From: Streptococcus plurextorum DSM 22810 | Lineage (GTDB): Bacteria; Bacillota; Bacilli; Lactobacillales; Streptococcaceae | Direction of reading: 5' to 3' | Assembly: GCF_000423745.1 (NCBI RefSeq) | Contig: NZ_AUIO01000007.1 | Span: 1-64,000 of the forward strand | DNA: 64,000 nucleotides | Shown here: in pieces, positions 1 to 11,986 of the stretch | Numbering within the stretch: position 1 is the stretch's first letter | How the letters are laid out: each line of letters begins with the position of its first letter | The notes under the pieces: generated by a model | The model's database searches: none | Told to the model about the DNA's origin: nothing | Seen by the model: the letters and a program-made list of their open reading frames with translations, nothing else | Position numbers and translations under genes: made by a program

Positions 1-972
1 CCAGGTACTGTGATTACACCGTCAGATCCATCAGGACCAATCGTGATTATCCCAACTAATCCAAATGATCCAATTGTGGTTATTGATCCAACAGATCCAA
101 ACAACCCAGTTAAAGTTGTAGATCCTAAGACAGGTGAAGTTAAACCAGCTCAACCTGGTGCGATTATCCCAACAGATCCAACAGATCCAATCGTGGTAGT
201 TCCAGAAGATCCTAAAGCGCCAATCTTGATCATCGATCCAGAGACTGGTAAGACTACTATCGTGACACCTGGTGATAATCCAACTATCAACCCAGGCGAT
301 ACAGATCCATCAGAGACTCTTCCAGGAGGAACTAAAGTATCTGTAGATCCAGATACAGGTATCACAACAATTGTAGATCCAAGTGGTGTGATTACGATTA
401 TTGATCGAGGAACTGGAACAACAACTGTAATTGATCCAAGCACAGGAGCAACAACTACAAAACCAACTGAATCAGGTTCAACTACTCTTCCAAACGGAAC
501 GACAGTTACTGTAGATCCAACTACAGGAAATGTGATTGTAACTGATCCAAGCGGAACATTTGTCATTGTTGATACAACACCAGGAACAGCTAAGATTACT
601 GGACCATTTGCACCAGCAACTCCAGGAACTGATACTAAACCTGGAACAGGTGCTACAGATAGCTTAGTTGATGTGAAGAAAGATGCGATTGATGCGATTA
701 ACAAACTTCCTAACTTGACTGATGCAGAGAAGAAAGACTTCATTGATGCTATCAATGGTGCAACTTCAGCAGAAGCGGTTAAAGAAATCCTTGCTAAAGC
801 ACAAGCGTTGAATGATTCACGCAATGCAGCTGGTTCTGGTTCAACAGATACAAGCAAACAACTTCCTAACACAGGTGAGGCTGATAGCGCAGCTCTTATG
901 GTAGCAGCTCTTGCAAGCTTGACAGGTGCGGCAGTGCTTGGTCTGAAGAAAAAACGCGAAGACGAAGAATAA
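1..972 (+). CDS. LPxTG cell-wall-anchored surface protein, 3' part only
   Basis: This is the C-terminal part of a sortase-anchored surface protein; the reading frame is open at the left edge, so the start lies outside the window. The visible part begins with Pro/Asp-rich repeats of the type DP.TG...IVDP and PTDPTDPIVVV. A helical stretch follows (around residues 223-270 of the visible part, LPNLTDAEKKDFIDAIN) that resembles GA/FIVAR-like three-helix modules. The end is a standard sorting signal: LPNTGE, a hydrophobic segment, then KKKREDEE. Sortase A would join the threonine to peptidoglycan. Family knowledge suggests an adhesin or host-protein binder, but the ligand cannot be read from the repeats. 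A terminator follows. Confidence 0.9.
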   Translation, partial: PGTVITPSDPSGPIVIIPTNPNDPIVVIDPTDPNNPVKVVDPKTGEVKPAQPGAIIPTDPTDPIVVVPEDPKAPILIIDPETGKTTIVTPGDNPTINPGDTDPSETLPGGTKVSVDPDTGITTIVDPSGVITIIDRGTGTTTVIDPSTGATTTKPTESGSTTLPNGTTVTVDPTTGNVIVTDPSGTFVIVDTTPGTAKITGPFAPATPGTDTKPGTGATDSLVDVKKDAIDAINKLPNLTDAEKKDFIDAINGATSAEAVKEILAKAQALNDSRNAAGSGSTDTSKQLPNTGEADSAALMVAALASLTGAAVLGLKKKREDEE

Positions 973-1013
973 GCCATTGAGTGCTGATCTCTAGGAGATT
1001 CTAATCTAAGCAA

Positions 1014-1046
1014 AATCCCCAACTCATTAGAGTTGGGGATTTTTTA
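1014..1046 (+). terminator. Rho-independent terminator after LPxTG gene
   Basis: Perfect stem CCCCAACTC / GAGTTGGGG with an ATTA loop, followed by ATTTTTT. It separates the surface-protein gene from the capsule-regulation operon. Confidence 0.9.
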
Positions 1047-1131
1047 TGTGCAGTGAGAGAGGATAGCGTATAGAAGCGGGGCTTAATTGAGGATTTATGT
1101 TGGGATAAGTGGGGCGATTTTGGGTAAATAA

Positions 1132-1160
1132 TTGTCAAAAATTCAGAGATAAGATATAAT
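1132..1160 (+). promoter_or_regulatory. Sigma-A promoter of wzg-wzh-wzd-wze
   Basis: TTGTCA (1132-1137), a 17-nt spacer and TATAAT (1155-1160). Transcription would start near 1167. That would leave only about 11 nt before the ATG at 1178 but about 29 nt before the ATG at 1196, which has its own GGAG at 1186-1189. This favours 1196 as the translated start of wzg. Confidence 0.85.
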
Positions 1161-1195
1161 AGAAAGGAAATACTTAAATGTTAATGGAGATACTT

Positions 1196-2671
1196 ATGGC
1201 TTCGCATCATAGCCGTCGTGCTCGAAAATCTAGCCCTAAAGGTGGGCGTCATCAAGTGATCAATACCATACTTTGGCTTCTCTATGTCCTTTGTGCGGTA
1301 ACAATGATTATAGCGATGGTAAGCTATAAAATACTAGCTTTTAACCATTTGGAGCTTATCATTCCAGCGGTTTTGGCTCTATTTGGTCTAATTTTTTTGA
1401 TTTGGTTATTAAAAAAGAAAGCTAAGACTTGGTTATCTAGCCTTTTGATTCTCTTTACTATTGGCCTCTCCATTGGTCTCTATGGTGTCAAATCGGTACT
1501 TGATCTCTCAACGAAGATGAATACCTCTGCTAAGGTATCTCAGGTGGAAATGGCCATTGCAGTTCCTGTAGATAGTGAGATTACAGATGTTTCTCAGCTG
1601 ACATCTCTTCTAGCTCCTGTAGAAAAGGATGGTAGCAATATTGAGGCTCTTCTTAATCATCTCGATACAGATAAAGGGCTTCATTTAACCACTGTATCAA
1701 GTTCAACTTATTTGTCGGCTTATGAGGAGTTGTTATCAGGTAAAGAAAAGGCGATGGTTTTTAACTCAGCTTATGCCGAACTTCTATCTAGTGAGCACAG
1801 TGATTATTCAGATAAGATTAGGATTATTTACACCTATACGATTGAGAAGACGGTTGAAAATAGTCAAGCCACAACCTCAGACCAGGCATCTGGTAGTTTT
1901 AATATCTACATCAGTGGTATTGATACTTACGGAACAATCTCATCGGTGTCACGTTCAGATGTTAACATCATCATGACGGTTAATCGCGATACCCATAAAA
2001 TTTTATTGACCACCACCCCTCGTGATTCCTATGTTCAAATCCCAGATGGTGGAAATAACCAGTATGACAAATTGACTCATGCAGGGATTTATGGGGTTGA
2101 TACATCAATTCATACATTGGAAAATCTATACGGTATCAAGATTGATTATTATGCCCGACTTAATTTTACGAGTTTCTTGACATTGATAGATTTGATTGGT
2201 GGTGTAGATGTTACCAATGATCAAGAGTTCACAAGCCTACATGGCAATTTCCATTTCCCTGTCGGTACGGTTCATTTAGATTCTGAAAAGGCTTTAGGCT
2301 TTGTTCGTGAGCGTTATTCTTTAGCAAATGGTGACCATGATCGCGGTAGGAATCAAGAAAAAGTAATTGCCGCTATTATCAATAAGTTAGCCAGCCTTGA
2401 TTCGATTGCTAATTACAGCAATATCATCAATAGCCTTGGAGATTCGATTCAGACAAACATGCCATTTGAGACGATGATGACTTTGGCAAATGGTCAGCTA
2501 GCTTCAGGTAGAAGTTTCCAAGTGACGTCACAGGCTGTGACAGGCACTGGCTCAACAGGTGAATTGGTTTCTTACGCGATGCCAACTTCAAGCCTTTATA
2601 TGTTGAGTATTGATCCTGCTAGCTTAGAAGCGGCAAAACAATCAATTCAAGCGACGCTAGAGGGGAATTAA
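1196..2671 (+). CDS. wzg: LytR-CpsA-Psr family protein (Wzg/CpsA)
   Basis: Membrane protein of the LCP family, which transfers glycopolymers such as capsule onto the cell wall and modulates capsule expression. Seen: a basic N-terminus (SRRARKSS), three membrane segments near residues 22-42, 49-70 and 78-98, an extracellular accessory domain, then an LCP domain with [10 protein letters not shown] and the arginine-rich [17 protein letters not shown], which binds polyprenyl pyrophosphate in this family. Length is normal for Wzg. The start at 1196 is preferred over 1178 because of promoter position and a local GGAG. First gene of a four-gene operon; wzh begins 1 nt after its stop. No polymer-synthesis genes follow the operon. 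Confidence 0.93.
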   Translation: MASHHSRRARKSSPKGGRHQVINTILWLLYVLCAVTMIIAMVSYKILAFNHLELIIPAVLALFGLIFLIWLLKKKAKTWLSSLLILFTIGLSIGLYGVKSVLDLSTKMNTSAKVSQVEMAIAVPVDSEITDVSQLTSLLAPVEKDGSNIEALLNHLDTDKGLHLTTVSSSTYLSAYEELLSGKEKAMVFNSAYAELLSSEHSDYSDKIRIIYTYTIEKTVENSQATTSDQASGSFNIYISGIDTYGTISSVSRSDVNIIMTVNRDTHKILLTTTPRDSYVQIPDGGNNQYDKLTHAGIYGVDTSIHTLENLYGIKIDYYARLNFTSFLTLIDLIGGVDVTNDQEFTSLHGNFHFPVGTVHLDSEKALGFVRERYSLANGDHDRGRNQEKVIAAIINKLASLDSIANYSNIINSLGDSIQTNMPFETMMTLANGQLASGRSFQVTSQAVTGTGSTGELVSYAMPTSSLYMLSIDPASLEAAKQSIQATLEGN

Positions 2672-2672
2672 G

Positions 2673-3404
2673 ATGATTGATATTCATTCGCACATTGTTT
2701 TTGGTGTCGATGATGGACCAAAGCGCATAGAAGACAGTATAGAGCTTCTAAAGGAAAGTTATGCCCAAGGGGTTCGTGTGGTTGTTGCAACATCGCATCG
2801 CCGTAAGGGGATGTTTGAGACGCCAGAAGCTACCATATTAACGCATTTTGTTGCTTTAAAAAAGCAGGTCGCTGATTTATTGCCAGATTTGACCTTGCTT
2901 TATGGTGGGGAAATTTACTTTACGAGCGATGTCCTTAAAAAGCTGGAAAATCAGACTTTTCCGACCTTAAATGGCACTCGCTTTGCTCTGATTGAATTTA
3001 GTGGTGAAACCTCTTGGAAGACGATTCATGAGGCTTTGATGGAAGTATTAGCTTTAGGGATCACGCCTGTTGTTGCACACATCGAGCGTTATCGCGCCTT
3101 AGAATTTAACAAGAAACGGGTTCAAGAACTGATTGACATGGGGTGTTACACACAAGTCAATAGTGCTCACGTTTTGAAAGCTAAGTTATTTGGTGATGGG
3201 CAAAAAACCTATAAAAAACGAGCAGCTTACTTTTTGAAAGAAGACTTGGTACATGTTATTGCGAGTGATATGCATAATTTAGATACTCGCAGACCTCATA
3301 TAAAAGAAGCCTATGCTCTTATTGAAAAGCAGTTTGGTCGTGCTAAGGCGCAGCAGCTTTTTAAAAATAATCAACAAACCTTACTATCAAATCAATTTAT
3401 TTAG
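2673..3404 (+). CDS. wzh: Wzh/CpsB tyrosine-protein phosphatase (PHP family)
   Basis: Manganese-dependent phosphotyrosine phosphatase that dephosphorylates the Wze autokinase and so resets the capsule assembly cycle. The N-terminus IDIHSHIVFGVDDGPK carries the PHP metal-binding HxH motif. Further metal and catalytic signatures are TSHRRKGMFE, LYGGEIYF, VVAHIERY and IASDMHNLDTRRP. The length of 243 residues is usual for CpsB. It sits between wzg and wzd with almost no spacing, so it is co-transcribed and probably translationally coupled. Nothing in it looks broken. Confidence 0.95.
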   Translation: MIDIHSHIVFGVDDGPKRIEDSIELLKESYAQGVRVVVATSHRRKGMFETPEATILTHFVALKKQVADLLPDLTLLYGGEIYFTSDVLKKLENQTFPTLNGTRFALIEFSGETSWKTIHEALMEVLALGITPVVAHIERYRALEFNKKRVQELIDMGCYTQVNSAHVLKAKLFGDGQKTYKKRAAYFLKEDLVHVIASDMHNLDTRRPHIKEAYALIEKQFGRAKAQQLFKNNQQTLLSNQFI

Positions 3405-3412
3405 GAGATACC

Positions 3413-4108
3413 ATGCAAAATCAAAAAGACTCTCAACTAGAGGTAGATGTTCTGTACTTGGTCAAAAAACTATGGTTGAACAAGTTTAAAATCATTTTCA
3501 CGTCCTTGGTCTTTGGACTGATGGCAATGCTTGTCAGCATTTTTCTGTTGACCCCTGAATACGAATCGTCAACAAAAATATACGTTGTCAGCAAGAAAGA
3601 TTCTGAACAAGAAATTTCAACGCAAGAGCTACAAGCAGGTAGTTACTTGGTTAATGACTATAAAGAAATCATTTTATCATCGAGTGTATTGTCAGGAGTG
3701 ATTGAGAAAGAAGGACTTTCACTGACCGCTACTGAATTGAAAAAGAAAGTAGCTGTTACTATTCCGACAGATACTCGTGTCATTACCATTTCAGTGATGG
3801 ATGAAGATCCACAAGTGGCTAGTGACCTTGCTAATAGCTTACGTCAAGTTGCTTCGGATAAAATCAAAGAAGTTATGGATGTGAAAGATGTCAATGCCTT
3901 TGAGGAAGCAGAGCCAGCTAATCAGCCTTCATCACCAAATCTGAAGAAAAATGCGGCGCTAGGTATTCTTTTTGGAGGATTTGTTGCAGTTACAGGACTT
4001 CTCATTAAAGAGGTATTAGATGACCGCGTTCGTCGTGCAGAAGATGTCGAAGAAGTTTTACAGATGACACTTCTTGGCCTTATTCCAGATGTTAATAAAT
4101 TGAAGTAG
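3413..4108 (+). CDS. wzd: Wzd/CpsC polysaccharide co-polymerase (kinase adaptor)
   Basis: Wzz-type membrane adaptor that activates the cytoplasmic tyrosine kinase Wze and helps set polymer chain length. The 231 residues show a first membrane segment near residues 22-45, an extracellular loop with Wzz-like [13 protein letters not shown], and a second membrane segment near 180-198 followed by a short cytoplasmic tail ([15 protein letters not shown]) that would contact Wze. The start follows a GGAG at 3403-3406. The gene is complete and lies 8 nt from both neighbours. Confidence 0.95.
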   Translation: MQNQKDSQLEVDVLYLVKKLWLNKFKIIFTSLVFGLMAMLVSIFLLTPEYESSTKIYVVSKKDSEQEISTQELQAGSYLVNDYKEIILSSSVLSGVIEKEGLSLTATELKKKVAVTIPTDTRVITISVMDEDPQVASDLANSLRQVASDKIKEVMDVKDVNAFEEAEPANQPSSPNLKKNAALGILFGGFVAVTGLLIKEVLDDRVRRAEDVEEVLQMTLLGLIPDVNKLK

Positions 4109-4116
4109 GAGTTACC

Positions 4117-4830
4117 ATGGCTATCTTAGAATTAGTAAAAAGCAAGCAAAAACTTTATCAAGATGTTGAAGAATATTGTAACAGTATTCGTACTAATATT
4201 CAGTTCAGTGGTCAAAATATCCGTGCTATCGCGTTAACTTCGGTACAACCAGGGGAAGGCAAATCAACCACTTCGACCAACTTGGCTATCTCTTTTGCAC
4301 GAGCAGGCTTTAAGACCCTTTTAGTGGATGCCGATATTCGTAATTCGGTTTTAACAGGAACCTTCAAAGCTCAGTCAAAGGTTGTTGGTCTGACTAACTT
4401 TTTATCGGGGAATGCCTATCTCTCAGAAGCGATTTGTGAGACAAATGTTCAAAATTTATTTGTCATTCCAGCGGGTAAATTTGCTCCAAACCCGACAACA
4501 TTGCTTCAAAATGAAAATTTCGCTAACATGTTTGACGCCCTTCGCGAGCACTATGATTACATTATTGTTGATACTGCTCCTATCGGTTTAGTCATTGATG
4601 CTGCAATTGTAGCTCAACGTTGTGACGGTGTTGTCTTGGTGACAGAAGCAGGTGCCATCAAGCGTAAATTTATCCAAAAAGCCAAAGATCAGATGGAGCA
4701 AAGCGGAGCTGCTTTTCTAGGGGTTATTCTTAATAAGGTTGACAACCAGCTTGATCGCTATGGTGCCTATGGTTCCTATGGAAATTATGGGGATTACGGA
4801 CAAGCCAAATCAGGTCGCAAACGCAAATAA
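4117..4830 (+). CDS. wze: Wze/CpsD autophosphorylating tyrosine kinase
   Basis: Cytoplasmic BY-kinase that partners Wzd and cycles between phosphorylated and free forms during capsule synthesis. Visible: Walker A ([13 protein letters not shown]), Walker A' (TLLVDADIR), Walker B (YIIVDTAP), and a C-terminal tyrosine cluster ([14 protein letters not shown]) that is the autophosphorylation site of the family. 237 residues, complete. It is the last gene of the operon: a strong terminator follows at once, whereas in ordinary capsule loci the initial sugar transferase comes next. Confidence 0.95.
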   Translation: MAILELVKSKQKLYQDVEEYCNSIRTNIQFSGQNIRAIALTSVQPGEGKSTTSTNLAISFARAGFKTLLVDADIRNSVLTGTFKAQSKVVGLTNFLSGNAYLSEAICETNVQNLFVIPAGKFAPNPTTLLQNENFANMFDALREHYDYIIVDTAPIGLVIDAAIVAQRCDGVVLVTEAGAIKRKFIQKAKDQMEQSGAAFLGVILNKVDNQLDRYGAYGSYGNYGDYGQAKSGRKRK

Positions 4831-4847
4831 TTTGTCAATATCTCGTC

Positions 4848-4873
4848 AAAACCTGAGATTTCTCAGGTTTTTT
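4848..4873 (+). terminator. Terminator closing the wzg-wze operon
   Basis: Stem AAACCTGAGA / TCTCAGGTTT with a TT loop, then a T run. It ends the capsule-regulation operon directly after wze. Confidence 0.9.
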
Positions 4874-4914
4874 ATGATTTTTATTGGCAACATTTTAATC
4901 ACTAAAAGATAATA

Positions 4915-4923
4915 TGATATAAT
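4915..4923 (+). promoter_or_regulatory. Extended -10 promoter of DUF2500 gene
   Basis: TGATATAAT-type extended -10 (TG at 4915-4916, TATAAT at 4918-4923) without a good -35. It lies 32 nt before the start codon. Confidence 0.55.
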
Positions 4924-4955
4924 AAATCTGAATAAATCTATAAGTGAGGCATCCT

Positions 4956-5297
4956 ATGTTTGAAACACCGTGGGGATTTTTTCCAATTTTTCATGTCATT
5001 ATTTTTTCTATTATTATTGGGATTATTAGTTTTCAACTTCTGAAGGCTTTGTGGATTTGGTATCGCAATCAGCAATCACCTATTGAAAGAGAACTTACTG
5101 AAATTGTCTCAAAGCGCAGCCATGTGTCACCTATGGGGAACCAACAGAGTAGTACAAGCTATTATGTCACTTTTGAGTTTGGACTTGGGGAGCGTCGGGA
5201 ATTTAGATTACCTGCCAAGGACTACGGTCTTCTTGCTGAAGGTGATAAAGGGACCTTAACCTTTCGCGGGAGTCGATTTATTAGCTTTGAACGATGA
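4956..5297 (+). CDS. DUF2500-like small membrane protein
   Basis: A protein of 113 residues with one N-terminal membrane segment (about residues 8-28) and a soluble C-terminal part with alternating strands (YYVTFEFGLGERREFRLPAKDYGLLAEGDKG broken here only by description), resembling the DUF2500 family of unknown function. I chose the ATG at 4956 because GAGG at 4946-4949 is correctly spaced for it; the in-frame GTG at 4944 would itself contain the ribosome binding site. It has its own promoter and stands alone between the capsule operon and the next gene. Function unknown. Confidence 0.8.
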   Translation: MFETPWGFFPIFHVIIFSIIIGIISFQLLKALWIWYRNQQSPIERELTEIVSKRSHVSPMGNQQSSTSYYVTFEFGLGERREFRLPAKDYGLLAEGDKGTLTFRGSRFISFER

Positions 5298-5346
5298 GTA
5301 GATAATTGAATCTGCTCTTTTCTTCTAGTAGAAATAAGGAGAGAAA

Positions 5347-6279
5347 ATGGAGAAGGCCTGGCAAAGGTATTTGCAATTAAAAGTCTATCATCAACTAGAA
5401 TGGTCTGAAAAATCAAGGCTCTTACTGCAAAAGATGCCAGACGTTGATCCACGACTAGGCTCACCGAGCTTTTTAAAACTGTGGGCCATTGAAAAAAAGA
5501 AGAAGAGCTCACAGGAATTGTTACAGTTAGTTCTTGACCTTTTGCAGTTGCCAGAATTGGTGGGCACCTTACAGCAAACCCAAGCTCTAATGGCTGGTAT
5601 TTGGCCACAGCTTGCTCCAGACTCGCCATTTTGGCGGGAAATAGCAGAGCTGGTCGATAGGACTTTCCCAGAGGATGCCTTGTCAATAAAGACGTCTTTT
5701 GCTAGACAGATCCATCAGTTGCGTTATGTCATTTCCTGTCATCAAGCACAATATGTCAGAGATCATTACCGGAGAGATGGTATGACAGATGCGGATGCTT
5801 TAGCACTTTATCTTAGCAATCGCCCCTTTAGCTTAGAGAGTGCTCGTTTGCATAATAAAATCGCCTATCAAAATGGGAAAGCTCGCTATCTAGAGGGAAA
5901 ACAGTCATACAATATTAAAGTGCTTCAGTATTTCCACACAGAATTTATCCTAGATAATCAAGGCAATTTTTTAAATGAAGTGGACGCGGAAGGGCAAAGA
6001 GAAGCAGGAATTGTCAATGGTGCTAGTTTTAACTACGCTAAGAAAAATAACAATAGGCACTGGCAGCTAGATGTCACCCCGATTGCTATTCACGATCCTA
6101 TTTTTAGGAAAGAGGTTCTAGTTCCTTATCGTGCACCGACATTGAACGAGTATCGTAGTTTCCTTAAGCCTTATGGCAATGGTTACCGTTCCTGTTCTTC
6201 TCTAGTGAAGAAAGAATCAAAAGCATTTGGTCGAAAGGTAAAAAAGTCACAGAGTTTTTTTAGAAAATTTGGCTTGTAG
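5347..6279 (+). CDS. Uncharacterised streptococcal protein, possibly DUF3114
   Basis: A 310-residue soluble protein with no signal peptide or membrane segment. The N-terminal half is helical and charged; the C-terminal half holds conserved-looking blocks (QYFHTEFILDNQGNFL, GIVNGASFNYA, RHWQLDVTPIAIHDP). The tail is very basic (KKESKAFGRKVKKSQSFFRK). The middle and C-terminal blocks remind me of the DUF3114 family found mainly in streptococci, but I cannot confirm this. The start has a good GGAGAG at 5339-5344. The short 5' distance to the preceding gene suggests possible co-transcription. Confidence 0.75.
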   Translation: MEKAWQRYLQLKVYHQLEWSEKSRLLLQKMPDVDPRLGSPSFLKLWAIEKKKKSSQELLQLVLDLLQLPELVGTLQQTQALMAGIWPQLAPDSPFWREIAELVDRTFPEDALSIKTSFARQIHQLRYVISCHQAQYVRDHYRRDGMTDADALALYLSNRPFSLESARLHNKIAYQNGKARYLEGKQSYNIKVLQYFHTEFILDNQGNFLNEVDAEGQREAGIVNGASFNYAKKNNNRHWQLDVTPIAIHDPIFRKEVLVPYRAPTLNEYRSFLKPYGNGYRSCSSLVKKESKAFGRKVKKSQSFFRKFGL

Positions 6280-6324
6280 ACAGATAGGGTTGTATAAAAT
6301 AGGATAACAAACAACAGCAAAACA

Positions 6325-6352
6325 GCTTGAAACTAACATTTCAAGCCGTTTT
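6325..6352. terminator. Terminator hairpin between convergent genes
   Basis: Stem GCTTGAAA / TTTCAAGC (6325-6332 with 6339-6346), then CGTTTTTATT. It could serve the plus-strand gene; the minus-strand gene stops just beyond it at 6358. Confidence 0.75.
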
Positions 6353-6357
6353 TATTA

Positions 6358-6984
6358 TCATAAATTGGTGTCTGCTTTTATTTTCGGATTAAAAAGTTGG
6401 TCATTTTCAGCAAAGACCAGAACCATGATCTGGATAAAGGTAAAGCCAAGGATAAATGGCAGAGCTTGCCACGAGATGACCTCTAAAATTTCGTTAAAGA
6501 CAAGGAAAGGTCTTGTAAAGATGTCCCAAGAATTGAGCCGTGCATAACGTCCGATGTGGATAGCAAAGCTTGAGATAAAGGAGAGGATACCAATGCAAAT
6601 GAGTCGAATCCAATAAGAATTGACTGTAAGACTTTTAAAAATGAGCCTCAAACTATCAACACCAGCCATGACACCGAAAAAGATGCTCGGGACATAAAGC
6701 ATGAAGAGAATCATGCTGTCACGTTGCCAAAGGACAGTACTGGCAAAGTGCATATGGATAATATCAGTGATCATATAAAAGGTATTCGGGTAAAAAAAGA
6801 GCCAAAGAAGAGTAGCTATTAGTTTAATAGCTCTTTGTTTGCTCAGGTAAGATAGTATAGCAAAATCTAGTGCTACTAAGGCAAGAAACATGTTCCAGAT
6901 AAGATTTGGTCCTTCTAGATTGTATTTAATAATGCCTGCGGAAATTATCGCAAAAAATAGGTGAATTAGGATATATTTTTTCAT
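6358..6984 (-). CDS. DUF1361 family integral membrane protein
   Basis: A 208-residue polytopic protein with about six or seven membrane segments. The loops carry FYPNTFYMITDIIH and HIGRYARLNSWDI, which are typical blocks of DUF1361 proteins. The function of the family is not established. The start at 6984 (MKKYILIH) is chosen because GAGG lies 6 nt before it, inside the slightly longer frame that opens at 6996. It is transcribed against the preceding gene. Confidence 0.85.
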   Translation of the reverse strand: MKKYILIHLFFAIISAGIIKYNLEGPNLIWNMFLALVALDFAILSYLSKQRAIKLIATLLWLFFYPNTFYMITDIIHMHFASTVLWQRDSMILFMLYVPSIFFGVMAGVDSLRLIFKSLTVNSYWIRLICIGILSFISSFAIHIGRYARLNSWDIFTRPFLVFNEILEVISWQALPFILGFTFIQIMVLVFAENDQLFNPKIKADTNL

Positions 6985-7057
6985 CAGGTACCTCATACTG
7001 GTCTTTTATAATAGGTAGTATTATAGCACATTTTCTTAAAAATAACTGATATCACCA

Positions 7058-7198
7058 TTAACCCTGCTTTTTGAGAAACTCAGCTATTGCCATTAAGACA
7101 AAGGTTGACCCAAGTCCTACAAAAATAAGTTTACGACTTAAAACACCGAAGGCAATAAGAATAAGGGCAGATATCAGGTAGATATGGTATTTTTTCAT
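7058..7198 (-). CDS. Small membrane protein of 46 residues
   Basis: A short frame on the minus strand, MKKYHIYLISALILIAFGVL then SRKLIFVGLGSTFVLMAIAEFLKKQG, ending with TAA. It has a basic start, two hydrophobic stretches that could form a helical hairpin in the membrane, and a charged end. A purine-rich GAAAGAGA lies about 8 nt upstream of the start. It is close to and co-directional with the DUF1361 gene and could share its transcript. Function unknown. Confidence 0.6.
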   Translation of the reverse strand: MKKYHIYLISALILIAFGVLSRKLIFVGLGSTFVLMAIAEFLKKQG

Positions 7199-7303
7199 GA
7201 CAGAAGGTCTCTTTCTTTAGTCTTGTCTTATATTTTAACACGAGTCAAGACCTGTTAGCAACGGAAAAAATCCTTGATAGGGTCAAAGATATTACAGAAA
7301 GTC

Positions 7304-7331
7304 TTGACAAGCGCTTGCATAATGTTATACT
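7304..7331 (+). promoter_or_regulatory. dexB promoter with cre-like operator
   Basis: TTGACA (7304-7309), 16-nt spacer, TATACT (7326-7331) with an upstream TG. The segment 7304-7320 contains the palindrome CAAGCGCTTG inside a TG..A frame, a close match to CcpA cre sites (TGWAARCGYTWNCA). Binding would cover -35 and spacer, so glucose repression is the expected outcome; this is inference. Confidence 0.75.
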
Positions 7332-7341
7332 GTCTTTGTAA

Positions 7342-8979
<1,638 letters not shown>

Positions 8980-9009
8980 TGGCTAAAGGCATCTTTTGAA
9001 AGTTTTGCA

Positions 9010-9036
9010 GGTTAGGGCTCGTGTCCTAGCCTTTTT
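9010..9036 (+). terminator. Terminator after dexB
   Basis: GGTTAGG / CCTAGCC stem (one G-T pair) followed by TTTTT. Confidence 0.75.
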
Positions 9037-9101
9037 CAGTCGAAAATAATCTGCTTTTTGATGTCAAATAAGAGCTTTTATGGTAAAATAGATAGGAATA
9101 G

Positions 9102-10933
<1,832 letters not shown>

Positions 10934-10950
10934 ATTTGTTTAGAGTAAGA

Positions 10951-10979
10951 AAAACTCCACTGAGGTTAGTGGAGTTTTC
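10951..10979 (+). terminator. Terminator after the lysS repeat array
   Basis: AAAACTCCACT / AGTGGAGTTTT stem with a 6-nt loop. Confidence 0.85.
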
Positions 10980-10988
10980 TGATGCGGT

Positions 10989-11017
10989 TTGAAAAGTTCT
11001 TTCAAAAATTGTATAAT
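10989..11017 (+). promoter_or_regulatory. Promoter of the HAD hydrolase gene
   Basis: TTGAAA (10989-10994), 17-nt spacer, TATAAT (11012-11017). Confidence 0.8.
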
Positions 11018-11048
11018 AACTTAAAATGATATTTTGGAAGAAGAGACC

Positions 11049-11951
11049 ATGATTACATCTATTGTTTTTGACGTTGATGATACTATCTATGACCAACAAG
11101 CACCCTATCGCATTGCCATGGAGAAGGCTTTTTCAGATTTTGATATGACTCATATCAATCAGGCTTATATCCGCTTTAGACATTATTCGGATGTTGGTTT
11201 CCCAAGGGTAATGGCAAACCAATGGTCAACGGATTACTTCCGTTTTTGGCGTTGTAGAGAAACTCTGCTGGAATTTGGTTACCGTGAAATCACAGAAGCA
11301 GAAGGGAAAAGCTTCCAAGACATTTATGAGCATGAGTTAGAAAACATCACGATGTTAGATGAGATGCGAATGACTCTAGATTTTCTCAAGTCAAAAGGAG
11401 TTCCCATTGGCATTATTACCAATGGTCCCACAGAGCATCAGCTGAAAAAAGTCAAAAAATTAGGCTTATACGACTATGTTGATCCAAAGCGTGTCATTGT
11501 CAGTCAAGCTACAGGTTTTCAAAAACCTGAAAAAGAGATTTTTAATTTAGCGGCACAGCAATTTGACATGGATCCTAAGACAACACTCTATGTTGGTGAT
11601 TCCTATGACAATGATGTCCTTGGTGCTCATAATGGTGGTTGGCATGCCATGTGGTTTAATCATCGTGGTAGAACCTTGAAACCAGGCATCAAACCAGTAT
11701 ATGACGTGGCTATTGATAACTTTGAACAGTTATTTGGAGCGGTCAAGGTCTTGTTTGATTTACCTGATAATAAATTTATTTTTGACATCAACGATAAGAA
11801 AAATCCAATCCTTGAGATGGGAATCAATAATGGTCTTATGATGGCAGCAGAACGCTTACTTGAAAGTAACATGTCTATCGATAAAGTGGTCATATTACTG
11901 AGATTATCAAAGAAGCAAGAAAAAATTCTTCGTATGAAGTACAGCAGATAA
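11049..11951 (+). CDS. HAD family hydrolase with C-terminal extension
   Basis: A haloacid-dehalogenase-type phosphatase, 300 residues. Motif I is DVDDTIYD near residue 8, motif II IITNGP, motif III around FQKPEKEIF, and motif IV YVGDSYDNDVLGA. The core ends near residue 225; a C-terminal part (IFDINDKKNPILEMGIN...) of about 65 residues does not belong to the HAD fold I recognise and may be a separate helical module. The substrate is unknown. Start at 11049 (ATG) with AAGAGA upstream; the TTG at 11034 is rejected. Confidence 0.85.
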   Translation: MITSIVFDVDDTIYDQQAPYRIAMEKAFSDFDMTHINQAYIRFRHYSDVGFPRVMANQWSTDYFRFWRCRETLLEFGYREITEAEGKSFQDIYEHELENITMLDEMRMTLDFLKSKGVPIGIITNGPTEHQLKKVKKLGLYDYVDPKRVIVSQATGFQKPEKEIFNLAAQQFDMDPKTTLYVGDSYDNDVLGAHNGGWHAMWFNHRGRTLKPGIKPVYDVAIDNFEQLFGAVKVLFDLPDNKFIFDINDKKNPILEMGINNGLMMAAERLLESNMSIDKVVILLRLSKKQEKILRMKYSR

Positions 11952-11953
11952 AA

Positions 11954-11986
11954 AACAACCCTGAGAGCCTCTCAGGGTTGTTTTTG
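11954..11986. terminator. Bidirectional terminator
   Basis: Palindrome around CAACCCTGAGAG / CTCTCAGGGTTG with A and T runs on the two sides. It serves the HAD gene and lies over the 3' end of the minus-strand gene that stops at 11972. Confidence 0.85.

Noticed and set aside
150-1022. Long minus-strand frame opposite the LPxTG gene
   Set aside because: It is the shadow of a Pro/Thr/Val-rich repeat gene; the plus frame has repeats, sorting signal and terminator.
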